Assembly: GCF_030730875.1 (NCBI RefSeq)
Contig: NZ_JAVAMA010000009.1
Coordinates: forward strand, 175,244-239,243
Length of the DNA: 64,000 nucleotides
Reading direction: 5' to 3'
From: Sphingomonas sp. DG1-23
Lineage (GTDB): Bacteria; Pseudomonadota; Alphaproteobacteria; Sphingomonadales; Sphingomonadaceae
The notes under the pieces are model-generated. The model was not told the DNA's origin. It did no database searches and worked only from the letters and a program-made list of their open reading frames with translations. The translations under genes and the position numbers were made by a program. Of the stretch, positions 17,124 to 26,122 are shown piece by piece (the first letter of the stretch is position 1; each line of letters begins with the position of its first letter).

Positions 17124-18823
17124 AATCGTTGGCCCCCCTCGCGCTCTTCCTCGCGACCCCCGCCGTCGCCCAGCCGGTGGCGAGCTTCGACTGGTTCGAA
17201 TATCGCGGCGAGGACCCGGTCGACCGCGCCAATCCGCCGGGCCCCGACCAGTATCGCAATCCGGTCCTGCAGGGCTTCTATCCCGACCCGAGCGTCACCC
17301 GCGTAGGCAAGGATTTCTATCTCGTCACCTCGACCTTCGGCTATTTCCCGGGGATCCCGATATTCCACAGCCGCGATCTCGTCAGCTGGGCCCAGATCGG
17401 CAATGCGATCGACCGGCCGGACCAGCTCGATTTCAAGCAGCTCGGACTGTCGCGCGGCGTGTTCGCGCCGACGATCCAGGCGAAGGCAGGGACTTTCTAC
17501 ATCCTCAACACCTGTGTCGATTGCGGCGGCAATTTCGTGGTCACCGCGAGAAATCCGGCGGGGCCGTGGTCGGATCCGACATGGTTGCCCGATCTCGAAG
17601 GGGGGATCGACCCCTCGCTTTTCTTCGATACCGACGGCCGGACGTGGATCCTCAACAACGGACCGCCCGAAGGCACGCCGCAATATCAGGGCCATCGTGC
17701 AATCTGGATTCAGGAGTTCGACCTCAAGGCGCTCAGGACGATCGGCCCCCGGACGGTGCTGGTGAACGGCGGCGTCGACTTCGCGAAGCAGCCGATCTGG
17801 ATCGAGGGACCGCACATCTTCAAGAAGGACGGCTATTACTATCTCAGCTGCGCCGAGGGCGGCACCGCCGAGGGGCACAGCCAGGTCATCCTGCGCTCGA
17901 AGAGCGTCACCGGACCGTACGAAGCCAGCCCGGACAATCCGATCCTCACCCAGCGTGATCTGCCACGCGACCGCGCGAATCCGATCACTTCGGCGGGACA
18001 CGCGCAGCTCGTCACCACACCCGACGGTCAATGGTGGGCGACCTTCCTCGCAGTGCGGCCCTATGCCGACGATTTCTACTCGACCGGGCGCGAGACCTTC
18101 CTGATGCCGGTACGCTGGGAGAATGGCTGGCCGCGGATCACCGATCCGGGGCAGGCGATCCCGTGGACCCATCCGCGTCCCGCGCTGCCGGCACAGCCCG
18201 CCCCTCCGTTCCCGACCAATGGCGGATTCACCGTGCGTGACGATTTCGACGGCGCGAAACTGCCGCCATACTGGATGATGCTGCGCAATCCGCGGAGCAG
18301 CTGGTTCACGCTGGCAGATGGCACGCTGCGGGTCCAGGCGCGGGCCGTCGGGCTCGGCGACAATGGCAACCCGTCCTTCCTTGCCCGGCGCCAGCAGCAT
18401 CGCGACGCGACCGTCGAGACGGTGGTCCACTTCACGCCCGGCAAGAATGGCGATCGCGCCGGGATCGCCGTGCTCCAGAACGACGATTATTGGCTCTTCC
18501 TCGGGCTCAAGCAGATCGAAGGCAGGCTGGTGGTGGCGGTCGACCGTCGCGAGGGACCCGGCACGCCCGCGGCGGGCGAGACGGTGACCACGCTCGATGC
18601 CGGAACTTTCGGCATCGCGCCTGGCAATCCGTTGGCTCTGCGCATCGAAGTGCGCGGCAATCGCTATGCTTTTTCCTATGCGCGCGTGCTGGGCAGTCCC
18701 GATCTACCGATGATGGCGTGGCGGCCGCTGACCGAGCTCACCACCGATGCGCTGACCACCAAGGCCGCGGGCGGCTTTGTCGGCTCGGTGTTCGGAGTGT
18801 TCGCGGGGACCGAGAAACAGTGA
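17120..18823 (+). CDS. Glycoside hydrolase family 43 (beta-xylosidase/arabinofuranosidase)
   Basis: 567 residues with a short signal peptide ([17 protein letters not shown]), so periplasmic. The N-terminal five-bladed propeller of GH43 shows the three catalytic carboxylates in order: GFYPDPSVTR (base Asp), GGIDPSLFFD (pKa-modulating Asp) and IWIEGPHIFKK (acid Glu). TSTFGYFPGIPIFHSRDLVSW is typical of the beta-xylosidase-like subfamilies. From about residue 365 a beta-sandwich domain (VRDDFDGAKLPPYWMMLRNP) follows, as in two-domain GH43 xylosidases. It should trim xylose or arabinose from xylo-oligosaccharides. It is coupled by ATGA to the upstream halogenase-like gene and by GTGA to the GH9 gene. 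Xylosidase and arabinofuranosidase activity cannot be separated by eye. Confidence 0.92.
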   Translation: MKSLAPLALFLATPAVAQPVASFDWFEYRGEDPVDRANPPGPDQYRNPVLQGFYPDPSVTRVGKDFYLVTSTFGYFPGIPIFHSRDLVSWAQIGNAIDRPDQLDFKQLGLSRGVFAPTIQAKAGTFYILNTCVDCGGNFVVTARNPAGPWSDPTWLPDLEGGIDPSLFFDTDGRTWILNNGPPEGTPQYQGHRAIWIQEFDLKALRTIGPRTVLVNGGVDFAKQPIWIEGPHIFKKDGYYYLSCAEGGTAEGHSQVILRSKSVTGPYEASPDNPILTQRDLPRDRANPITSAGHAQLVTTPDGQWWATFLAVRPYADDFYSTGRETFLMPVRWENGWPRITDPGQAIPWTHPRPALPAQPAPPFPTNGGFTVRDDFDGAKLPPYWMMLRNPRSSWFTLADGTLRVQARAVGLGDNGNPSFLARRQQHRDATVETVVHFTPGKNGDRAGIAVLQNDDYWLFLGLKQIEGRLVVAVDRREGPGTPAAGETVTTLDAGTFGIAPGNPLALRIEVRGNRYAFSYARVLGSPDLPMMAWRPLTELTTDALTTKAAGGFVGSVFGVFAGTEKQ

Positions 18824-20643
18824 CGCCGATGCGCCCGATCCTCGCCGTTGCTGTCGCGCTCCTCGCCGGTTCGGCTGTGGCGATCCCGCCGCCGCTGCCG
18901 ATCCATCTCAACCAGATCGGCTTCACGCCCGGCGACACCAAGACCGCGATCGTATGGGGCGGTTCGGCGCCGCTCGAATGGGTGCTGGTCGATGCGGGCG
19001 GGCGCGAAGTAAAGCGCGGCAAGGCGCGGGTCTTTGGCCCCGATGCGGCATCGGGCGCCGAGGTGCAGCGGATCGACTTCAGCGATGTCCGCTTGCCGGG
19101 GGAGGGCTATCGCCTCGTGGTCGGGGGGTCGAGGAGCGACCCGTTCGCGATTCGCGACGGCATTTACGCGTCGCTGGCGAAGGATGCGCTCGCCTTCTTC
19201 TATCATCAGCGCGCCGGCGTGCCGATCGACGCGCGGCTGGTCGGCGCCGCATGGGCGCGCCCGGCGGGGCATCCGAGAGAAGTCGCGAAATGCTTCGCCG
19301 GCCGCGACGAGCGCGGGAGCGAATGGCCGGGCTGCGGCTATGCGCTCGACGTAACCGGCGGCTGGTACGATGCCGGCGATCACGGCAAATATGTCGTCAA
19401 TGGCGGGATCTCGCTATGGACTCTGCTCAACGCGCATGAGCGACGGCCGGCTGCGTTCGGCGATGGCAGCCTGAAGCTTCCCGCGGCCGGCAACCGCGTC
19501 GGTGATCTGCTCGACGAAGCGCGGTTCGAGATGGACTTCCTGCTCCGGATGCAGATCGCCGACGAGGTGCGGGCCCGCGTCCCGGCCGGGGCGCCGAAAC
19601 CCGCGAAGGCTGGAAAGCCGGCATGGGAGACCGAGCCCGCCGATTTCGCCGATATCGATGCCGGCGGAATGGCGCATCAGAAGGTCGCCGACCGCAACTG
19701 GACCGGATTGCCGATGCCGCCGCAGGACGATCCCGAGGAACGGCTGCTCTATCCGCCGACCACCGCGGCGACGCTCAATCTCGCCGCCACCGCGGCACAA
19801 TGCGCGCGGATCTGGCGCGAGGTGGACCAGGCATTTGCGGCGCGCTGCCGCGCTGCCGCCGAACGCGCATGGCGGGCGGCGAAGCGCAACCCGCAAATCT
19901 ATGCGACCAACAGCTTCACCGGCAGCGGCGGCTATGGCGACGGCGATGTCTCGGACGAATTCTACTGGGCCGCGGCCGAGCTGTTCGCGACCACCGGCGC
20001 GGCGGAATATCGCGATGCGGTGCTCCAGTCACCGCATTTCCATACCGAGCTGCGCGAACCGGGCTGGCCGAGCACCGCGACCTTGGGGACGATCACGCTG
20101 GCGACCGCGCGCAACGGCTTGCCCAAGGCGGAGGTGGATCGGTTGCGCAGCGCCATCGTTGCGGCGGCGGATCGCTTCCTCGCCGACGAGAAGGATAATG
20201 GCTACGGCATTCCCTATGTCGCGAGCGGCTATCCGTGGGGGTCGAATTCGTCATTGCTGAACCGCGCGATGCTGCTCGGGCTGGCGCACGATTTCACCGG
20301 CGTGGCGAAATATCGCGCCGGCGTCGTCGCGGCGATGGACTATGTCCTCGGGCGCAATCCGCTCGGCCAATCCTATGTCAGTGGCTATGGCGCGCGGCCG
20401 CTGATGCACCCGCATCATCGCTTCTGGGCGCCTTCGCTCGATCCGAAGCTTCCGGGACCGCCGCCCGGAGTGCTCTCGGGCGGCCCCAATTCGACTGCGA
20501 TGAGCGACGATGTGGCGAAGAAGATGCGGGGCTGCGCGCCGCAGCGCTGCTGGGTCGACGACATCCATGCCTATTCGATGAACGAAGTCGCGATCAACTG
20601 GAACGCGCCGCTGTTCTGGGTGGCGGCGTGGCTGGATAGCTGA
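18820..20643 (+). CDS. Glycoside hydrolase family 9 with N-terminal Ig-like domain
   Basis: About 607 residues. A signal peptide (MRPILAVAVALLAGSAVA) precedes an Ig-like CelD_N domain (PIHLNQIGFTPGDTKTAIV) and an alpha6/alpha6 GH9 catalytic domain. GWYDAGDHGKYVVNGG holds the catalytic base aspartates, LMHPHHRFWAP is the family His signature, and SMNEVAINWNAPLFW contains the catalytic acid Glu. GH9 enzymes are mostly beta-1,4-glucanases, and this one may act on mixed or xyloglucan-type glucans. The GTG at 18820 overlaps the GH43 stop as GTGA; ATG 18829 is an equally possible start. It is the last gene of the operon controlled from 14054. Confidence 0.9.
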   Translation: MTPMRPILAVAVALLAGSAVAIPPPLPIHLNQIGFTPGDTKTAIVWGGSAPLEWVLVDAGGREVKRGKARVFGPDAASGAEVQRIDFSDVRLPGEGYRLVVGGSRSDPFAIRDGIYASLAKDALAFFYHQRAGVPIDARLVGAAWARPAGHPREVAKCFAGRDERGSEWPGCGYALDVTGGWYDAGDHGKYVVNGGISLWTLLNAHERRPAAFGDGSLKLPAAGNRVGDLLDEARFEMDFLLRMQIADEVRARVPAGAPKPAKAGKPAWETEPADFADIDAGGMAHQKVADRNWTGLPMPPQDDPEERLLYPPTTAATLNLAATAAQCARIWREVDQAFAARCRAAAERAWRAAKRNPQIYATNSFTGSGGYGDGDVSDEFYWAAAELFATTGAAEYRDAVLQSPHFHTELREPGWPSTATLGTITLATARNGLPKAEVDRLRSAIVAAADRFLADEKDNGYGIPYVASGYPWGSNSSLLNRAMLLGLAHDFTGVAKYRAGVVAAMDYVLGRNPLGQSYVSGYGARPLMHPHHRFWAPSLDPKLPGPPPGVLSGGPNSTAMSDDVAKKMRGCAPQRCWVDDIHAYSMNEVAINWNAPLFWVAAWLDS

Positions 20644-20649
20644 GCAGAT

Positions 20650-20775
20650 CCCCCCTCGCGGAGCGGGGGAGGGGGCCACGAAGTGGTGGAGGGGCCTCTC
20701 CGCAAGCGCCGAGTTGCGGCGACACCCCCTCCGTCAGCCTTCGGCTGCCACCTCCCTCGCTGCGCGAGGGAGGAT
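20650..20775. repeat. Dispersed palindromic repeat (REP-like), copy 1
   Basis: A C/G-rich complex inverted repeat: ATCCCCCCTCGC...GCGGGGGAGGGGG on the left and CCACCTCCCTCGC...GCGAGGGAGGATT on the right, with internal GTGGTGGAGGGGCC and CAGCCTTCGGCTG elements. Closely related structures lie at 25964-26107 and 53319-53439. It fills the space between the convergent GH9 and GH3 genes and can fold on both strands, so it may also stop transcription. Confidence 0.75.
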
Positions 20776-20779
20776 TTGA

Positions 20780-23179
20780 CTATTTCACCGTTAGCGTAGT
20801 GCTCTTGAGCTTGGCCGAATCCGGGCCCGACGAGATCGTGAAGGTGCCGGGCTCGACCACGCGCTTCATGTCGATGTTCCACAGCGAGAGGTCGCGCGGG
20901 GTGAGCTCGAACTGCACCGTCTTCTTTTCGCCGGGCTGCAGGCTGACGCGCTCGAAGCGCTTCAATTCCTTGACCGGTCGAGTGACGCTGGCGAGATCGT
21001 CGCGGACATAGAGCTGGACGACTTCGTCGCCGGCGCGAGCCCCGGTGTTGGTCACGTCGACGGTCACCTTGACGTTGTTGTAGCGCCCGATCGTCGGGGT
21101 CGCGAGCACCGGCGCGGCGATCTCGAAGCTGGTGTAGGACAGGCCATAGCCGAACGGGTAAAGCGGGCTGGTCTCGGCGAAGAGATAGCCGCGCCGGGCG
21201 CTCGGCTTGTGGTTGTAGAACATCGGCAGCTGGCCGACGTCGCGCGCGATCGTCACCGGCAGCTTGCCGCCCGGATTGGCCCGGCCGAAAAGCACGTCGG
21301 CGACTGCGTTGCCGGTCTCCTGCCCGAGATACCAGCCCTCGATCAGCGCGGGGGCGTTCTCCGACAGATATTTTACGGAGAGCGGGCGCCCGTTGAGCAG
21401 CAGCACCACCACCGGCTTGCCGAGCGCGAAGATCTCCTTTGCCAGCTGGTTCTGCGGGCCGATCAGTTCGAGACTGTTGCGGTCGCCGAGATGATTGTCG
21501 GCCCAGGCTTCGCGGCTGAGCTGCTCATTGTCGCCGAGCACGAGGACGATCGTGTCGGCATTCTTGGCGGTCTCGATCGCTTCGACGCGCAGTCGATCGT
21601 TGGTGGCGTCATCGACCAGTTCGACTGCGTCGGCGGCCCAGGCGCGGCTCTTGGTGAGCTTCACGCCGTCGGCGAAGTCGACTTCGAACCTGCCCTTGGC
21701 TTCGGTCTTGAGGCCCTCGAGCACGCTGACGACGTGGCGGGGGACGTCGCTATAGCCGCCGATCGGGGTGTCGCTGGCATGAGTGCCGATTACCGCGAGA
21801 CGCTTGATCTTGCCGGCGTCGAGCGGGAGCAGGCCCTTGTCGTTCTTGAGCAGCACGATCGCCTGCCGTGCGGCCTCGCGGGCAAGCGCAATCGCGTCGG
21901 GCGTCTCGGTCTTCTTCGCGGCTGCCTTCGCGTCGACATAGGGGCTCTCGAACAGCCCGGCGTTGAACTTGAGCTTGAGGATGCGGCGGACGGATTCGTC
22001 GATCTGCGCCTGGCTCACTTTCCCTTCGCGGACGAGCTGGGGCAGCAGCGCATAGGCTTCGCCGTCGGGAGTCTCGAAATCGACCGTCGCGTCGAGAGCG
22101 CGGACCGCGGCGTCGCCGAGATTGTCGAACAGATGGTGACGGGTGTTGAGCTCGCGGATCGCGAAATAATCGCTGAGCACCACGCCCTTGAAGCCCCATT
22201 CCTGGCGCAGCACGTCGTGGAGCAGCCAGCGATTGGCGTGGCTCGGGATGCCGTCGATCTCGTTATATGAGGGCATCACCGACATCACCGGCAACTCGGT
22301 GACCGCGCGCTCGAACGGCGGGAAGAAATTCTCGCGCAAGGTCCGCTCGGAGACCGTCGCGGGGCTGATATTGGTGCCGCTCTCGGGCGCGCCGTGGCCG
22401 GTCATGTGCTTGAGTGTGACATAGACCTTGTCCTTGGCCAGCGGCAGCGTGGTGCCCTGGAAGCCGCGGATCGCGGCGAGGCCCATCTCGCCGACCAGAT
22501 AGGGATCCTCGCCATAGGTCTCCTCGATCCGGCCCCAGCGTGGATCGCGCGCGACATCGACCACCGGAGCGAGCGCGAGATTGGCACCACGGGCGCGCAT
22601 CTCGCGCGCGGCGACCGCGAAGATCTGTTCCTGCAGCTTCGGGTTCCAGGTGCTGGCGAGCGCGATCGCCTGCGGAAAGCTGGTCGCGCCGGGGGCGACA
22701 TAGCCGTGCAGCGCCTCCTCGTGCATGATCAGCGGGATGCCGAGCCGGGTGTTCTCAACTGCCCATTTCTGCGCGGCGTTGATGTAGCGCGCGGTGTCCT
22801 CGGCGCTGCGGTTGACCGTGCCGGCGGCGGCGCCTGCGGCCGGGCCCTGGGTAATCGCGCGTCGATCATAGGGACGCGAGATCTGGCCGAGGCCATTGGG
22901 AAAATTCCGGCTCGCTTTGGCACCGTCGAATTCGCCTTCGGGGGTCTGGATCTTCTCCTTCTGGAGCCAGATCGCGACCATCTGCTGGACCTTTTCCTCG
23001 AGCGTCATGCGACCGAGCAGATCTTCGACGCGCGCGTCGATCGGCTGGGAAGCGTCCTTGTAGAGCGGTTTGTCGGCCCTGGCCGCCTGCGCGTGCGCGG
23101 CGGGCGCGAGCGACGGGGCAAAGGCGATCGCGGCGACGGCGGCAAGCGCCGCGAAGCGGAACCGGCGGGAAACGGTCAT
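20780..23179 (-). CDS. Glycoside hydrolase family 3 (beta-xylosidase/beta-glucosidase)
   Basis: About 799 residues with a signal peptide ending PAAHA, so periplasmic. The GH3 N-terminal barrel shows MTLEEKVQQM, PVVDVARDPRWGRIEETYGEDPYL, KHMTGHGAPESGTNISPA and WGFKGVVLSDYFAI (nucleophile Asp). The C-terminal sandwich contains VLVLGDNEQLSREAWADNHLGDR, which should bear the acid/base Glu, and the protein ends in a fibronectin-III-like domain (VKELKRFERVSLQPGEKKTVQFEL). ATG 23179 follows AGGAGAGG; the ORF extends further without support. The LacI operator at 23222 lies upstream. In this locus cleavage of xylobiose and longer xylo-oligomers is most likely, but beta-glucosidase activity on GH9 products is also possible. 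Confidence 0.92.
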   Translation of the reverse strand: MTVSRRFRFAALAAVAAIAFAPSLAPAAHAQAARADKPLYKDASQPIDARVEDLLGRMTLEEKVQQMVAIWLQKEKIQTPEGEFDGAKASRNFPNGLGQISRPYDRRAITQGPAAGAAAGTVNRSAEDTARYINAAQKWAVENTRLGIPLIMHEEALHGYVAPGATSFPQAIALASTWNPKLQEQIFAVAAREMRARGANLALAPVVDVARDPRWGRIEETYGEDPYLVGEMGLAAIRGFQGTTLPLAKDKVYVTLKHMTGHGAPESGTNISPATVSERTLRENFFPPFERAVTELPVMSVMPSYNEIDGIPSHANRWLLHDVLRQEWGFKGVVLSDYFAIRELNTRHHLFDNLGDAAVRALDATVDFETPDGEAYALLPQLVREGKVSQAQIDESVRRILKLKFNAGLFESPYVDAKAAAKKTETPDAIALAREAARQAIVLLKNDKGLLPLDAGKIKRLAVIGTHASDTPIGGYSDVPRHVVSVLEGLKTEAKGRFEVDFADGVKLTKSRAWAADAVELVDDATNDRLRVEAIETAKNADTIVLVLGDNEQLSREAWADNHLGDRNSLELIGPQNQLAKEIFALGKPVVVLLLNGRPLSVKYLSENAPALIEGWYLGQETGNAVADVLFGRANPGGKLPVTIARDVGQLPMFYNHKPSARRGYLFAETSPLYPFGYGLSYTSFEIAAPVLATPTIGRYNNVKVTVDVTNTGARAGDEVVQLYVRDDLASVTRPVKELKRFERVSLQPGEKKTVQFELTPRDLSLWNIDMKRVVEPGTFTISSGPDSAKLKSTTLTVK

Positions 23180-23221
23180 GTACCTCTCCTGGACTGGCGT
23201 TGGCGCCATTTGTACGTGTTT

Positions 23222-23235
23222 TGGTAGCGCTATCA
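23222..23235. promoter_or_regulatory. LacI-type operator between GH3 and lacI genes
   Basis: TGGTAGCGCTATCA differs from the 6983 palindrome at one position. It lies in the divergent space between GH3 (start 23179) and the LacI-family gene (start 23337), so it could serve both GH3 repression and autoregulation. Confidence 0.78.
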
Positions 23236-23336
23236 GCTATCGTCCGGCGGTTGCGGGGTCAACCATGACGCAACCGGTTTCATGCCGATTGCATTCCGCG
23301 AAACCGCATCTTATGCCTCGGGCGCAAAGGACAGGG

Positions 23337-24455
23337 ATGAGCAAGCCTAGCCGAAGAAGTCGCGGGTCGGTCACCGTGCAAGACGTCGCACGCGCCGCTG
23401 GCGTGTCGGCGATGACCGTGTCGCGCGTCGTGAATGGCGGCACCAATGTGCGCGAGACCACGCGCGAGGCCGTGCTCGCCGCGATCGCGCAGCTCAATTA
23501 TTCGCCGAACAGCGCGGCGCGCAGCCTCGCCGCGGGCGACGCGACCCAGATCGGGCTGCTTTATTCGAATCCTTCGGCGGCATATCTGTCGCAATTCCTG
23601 ATCGGCGCGCTGGCGGCGGCGCGGCGCGCGGGCTGCCATCTGGTGCTCGAGGCGTGCGAGAGCGAGCGGCCCGACGAGCAGGCCGAAGCGACGCGCAGCT
23701 TCGCCTCGACCAGCGTCGAAGGCGTGATCCTGCCGCCGCCGCTTTCCGAGGCGGCGCCGGTGCGCGCCGAGCTCGAGGCCGCGGGAATCCCGTGGGTCTC
23801 GGTGGCGATGGGCCTGCCGCCGGCGCGCAGCCTCAACGTGCGGATCGATGATTTCGAAGGCGCCGCGGCGATGACCCGGCATCTGCTCGACCTCGGACAC
23901 CGCAAGATCGGCTTCATTCGCGGCAATCCCAACCAGACGTCGAGCGCCGAGCGCTATCGCGGTTTCGCCGCCGCGCTCGAAGAAGCGGGGATCGACATCA
24001 GCTCGGCGGCGGTGGAGCAGGGCTATTTCACTTTCCGTTCGGGCATCGTCGCCGCCGAACGGCTGCTCGACCGGTCGGAGCCGCCGACGGCGATCTTCGC
24101 GAGCAACGACGATATGGCCGCGGCCGCGGTGGGCGTGGCGCATCGCCGCGGGCTCCACGTGCCGCAGGATTTGAGCGTGGTCGGGTTCGACGATACCTCG
24201 CTCGCCACCACCGTCTGGCCCGAGCTCACCACGGTGCGCCAGCCGATCTCGACAATGGCCGAGGAGGCGCTGACCCTGCTACTCGCGCGAATCCGCGCGC
24301 ATCGCGCGTCGGAGGCCGACAAGCTCGAGGAGCAGGTGCTCGATCACGAACTGATCGTCCGCGAATCCTCGGCGCCGCCCAAAGGCGCGGCACCGGTGCG
24401 CGGCAGCGGCGGTCGTCGCGGCGCGAGCAGCGTGAGCAATTCCGGCCTGCGTTAG
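23337..24455 (+). CDS. LacI-family repressor, probable regulator of the xylan/xylose regulon
   Basis: 372 residues. The N-terminal helix-turn-helix and hinge read VTVQDVARAAGVSAMTVSRVVNGGTNVRETTREAVLAAIAQLNYSPNSAARSLAAG. They are followed by a periplasmic-binding-protein-type effector domain (IGLLYSNPSAAYLSQFLIGAL, HRKIGFIRGNPNQTSSAERYRGF, SVVGFDDTSLATTVWPELTTVRQPI). The start at 23337 follows GGACAGGG; longer frames run through the operator at 23222. It is the only complete LacI gene in the window and is surrounded by the six matching operators, so it is the best candidate for their cognate repressor. The inducer is probably xylose, xylobiose or a pathway intermediate, which is inference. 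Confidence 0.9.
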   Translation: MSKPSRRSRGSVTVQDVARAAGVSAMTVSRVVNGGTNVRETTREAVLAAIAQLNYSPNSAARSLAAGDATQIGLLYSNPSAAYLSQFLIGALAAARRAGCHLVLEACESERPDEQAEATRSFASTSVEGVILPPPLSEAAPVRAELEAAGIPWVSVAMGLPPARSLNVRIDDFEGAAAMTRHLLDLGHRKIGFIRGNPNQTSSAERYRGFAAALEEAGIDISSAAVEQGYFTFRSGIVAAERLLDRSEPPTAIFASNDDMAAAAVGVAHRRGLHVPQDLSVVGFDDTSLATTVWPELTTVRQPISTMAEEALTLLLARIRAHRASEADKLEEQVLDHELIVRESSAPPKGAAPVRGSGGRRGASSVSNSGLR

Positions 24456-24487
24456 AGACGCTTGCTTTTCCTGAGCGACCGGGCCAC

Positions 24488-24501
24488 CGTTACCGCTAAC
24501 A
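24488..24501. promoter_or_regulatory. LacI-type operator upstream of the sugar porter
   Basis: CGTTACCGCTAACA (TGTTAGCGGTAACG on the other strand) is the most diverged member of the operator set. It lies 44 bp before the MFS sugar porter start, in the short gap after the lacI stop. Confidence 0.55.
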
Positions 24502-24545
24502 CGCCGTGCCGGGTCGCGCACGGGTGACCAGGAGAGGAAGTGGGG

Positions 24546-25961
24546 ATGAACCAGACCGCCGAGAGGGCCAATATCGGCCTGATCAGCGCCATCGTCGCAG
24601 TCGCGACGATCGGCGGGTTGCTTTTCGGATATGACAGCGGCGCCGTGAACGGCACCCAGCCGGGGCTCAAGGCAGCGTTCGCGCTCGACGATGCCGGATT
24701 GGGCTTCACCGTCGGCTCGCTGCTGATCGGCTGCTTCATCGGCGCGTTCTTCGCGGGCACGCTGGCGGACCGCATGGGCCGTCGCAACGTGATGCGGCTG
24801 GCGGCTATCCTGTTCCTCGTCGGTGCTTTGGTCCAGGGGCTAGCGCACGACCACACTATCTTCGTCGTCGCGCGTATCCTCGGCGGCATGGCGGTGGGCG
24901 CGGCCTCGGTGCTGTCGCCGACCTATATCTCCGAAGTCGCGCCGGCGAACATCCGCGGGCGGATGACCACGGTCCAGCAGATCATGATCATCTCGGGCCT
25001 CACCGCCGCGTTCGTGGTCAATTACTATCTCGCCGCCGCCGCGGGCGTGTCGACCAATCCGTTCTGGGGCGGGATCGAGGCGTGGCGCTGGATGTATCTG
25101 ATGCAGGCGCTGCCGGCCGCAGTGTTCCTGATCGCTCTGTTCTTCATCCCGGAGAGCCCGCGCTACCTCGTCTCCAAGGGACGCAACCCCGAGGCGCTCG
25201 CCGTGCTGACGTCGCTGTTCGGCGCCACCGAGGGCGGGCTCAAGCTCGCCGAGATCCAGGCGAGCTTCTCGACCGATCACCGTCCGCGCCTCAGCGACGT
25301 GCTGACGCCCAGGGGTGGGCGCGGCTTTCTCGGCATCCGCGCGATCGTCTGGGCGGGGCTGCTGCTCGCGGTGTTCCAGCAGCTCGTCGGCATCAACGTG
25401 ATCTTCTATTATGGCTCGACTTTGTGGCAGGCCGCCGGCTTCACCGAGGCAGATTCGCTGCTGATCAACATCGTCTCGGGCGCGGTCTCGATCGCGGCGT
25501 GCTTCGTCACCATCGCAGTGATCGACAAGATTGGCCGCAAGCCGCTGCTGCTGATCGGCTCGGCGGGGATGGCGATCACCTTGTTCGTGATGGTCTATGC
25601 CTTTGCGCAGGGCTCGCTGGTCGACGGCAAGCTGGTCCTTTCAACCCAGAACGGCACGATCGCCGTGATCGCCGCCAACCTGTATGTGATCTTCTTCAAC
25701 GTCAGCTGGGGTCCGGTGATGTGGGTGATGCTCGGCGAGATGTTCCCGAACCAGATCCGCGGCTCGGCGCTGGCGGTGTGCGGCTTCGCGCAATGGTTCG
25801 CCAATTACCTGATCGCGCAGAGCTTCCCGGTGATGCTCACCGGCTGGGGTCTCGCCGCCAGCTACAGCTTCTATGGCGTCTGCGCGGTGATCAGCTTCTT
25901 CCTCGTCCAGCGGTTCATCCAGGAGACCAAGGGCAAGGAACTGGAGGCGATGGAAGGCTAG
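24546..25961 (+). CDS. MFS sugar porter, XylE-like (probable D-xylose:H+ symporter)
   Basis: 471 residues with 12 predicted membrane helices. Sugar-porter signatures are clear: GGLLFGYDSGAVNG in helix 1, DRMGRRNVM after helix 2, PTYISEVAPANIRGRM after helix 4, PESPRYLVSKGR before the central loop, QQLVGINVIFYYG in helix 7 and DKIGRKPLLLIGS after helix 8. It should bring monosaccharides across the inner membrane in symport with protons, most likely D-xylose given the XylD gene 161 bp downstream and the LacI gene upstream. ATG 24546 is preceded by AGGAGAGGAAGTGGGG; the GTG at 24540 lies inside that ribosome site. Confidence 0.9.
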   Translation: MNQTAERANIGLISAIVAVATIGGLLFGYDSGAVNGTQPGLKAAFALDDAGLGFTVGSLLIGCFIGAFFAGTLADRMGRRNVMRLAAILFLVGALVQGLAHDHTIFVVARILGGMAVGAASVLSPTYISEVAPANIRGRMTTVQQIMIISGLTAAFVVNYYLAAAAGVSTNPFWGGIEAWRWMYLMQALPAAVFLIALFFIPESPRYLVSKGRNPEALAVLTSLFGATEGGLKLAEIQASFSTDHRPRLSDVLTPRGGRGFLGIRAIVWAGLLLAVFQQLVGINVIFYYGSTLWQAAGFTEADSLLINIVSGAVSIAACFVTIAVIDKIGRKPLLLIGSAGMAITLFVMVYAFAQGSLVDGKLVLSTQNGTIAVIAANLYVIFFNVSWGPVMWVMLGEMFPNQIRGSALAVCGFAQWFANYLIAQSFPVMLTGWGLAASYSFYGVCAVISFFLVQRFIQETKGKELEAMEG

Positions 25962-25963
25962 CC

Positions 25964-26107
25964 AATTCCTCCCCGAGCTTGCTCGGGGAGGGGGACCGCG
26001 CCCGCAGGGCGTGGTGGAGGGGCCGCCGCGCAGACGGCGGTTTCACCGCCGCCCCTCCACCAGCCTTCGGCTGGTCCCCCTCCCCGAGACGAGCTCGGGG
26101 AGGAATT
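25964..26107. repeat. Dispersed palindromic repeat (REP-like), copy 2
   Basis: A near-perfect long inverted repeat. The left arm reads AATTCCTCCCCGAGCTTGC and the right arm ends GAGCTCGGGGAGGAATT, with matching inner segments GGGGGACC/GGTCCCCC and GGTGGAGGGGC/GCCCCTCCACC. It lies between the sugar porter and xylD on the same strand, where the hairpin could attenuate xylD or stabilise the upstream mRNA. It is related to the copies at 20650 and 53319. Confidence 0.8.
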
Positions 26108-26122
26108 TGTTCGGAGTGACCG

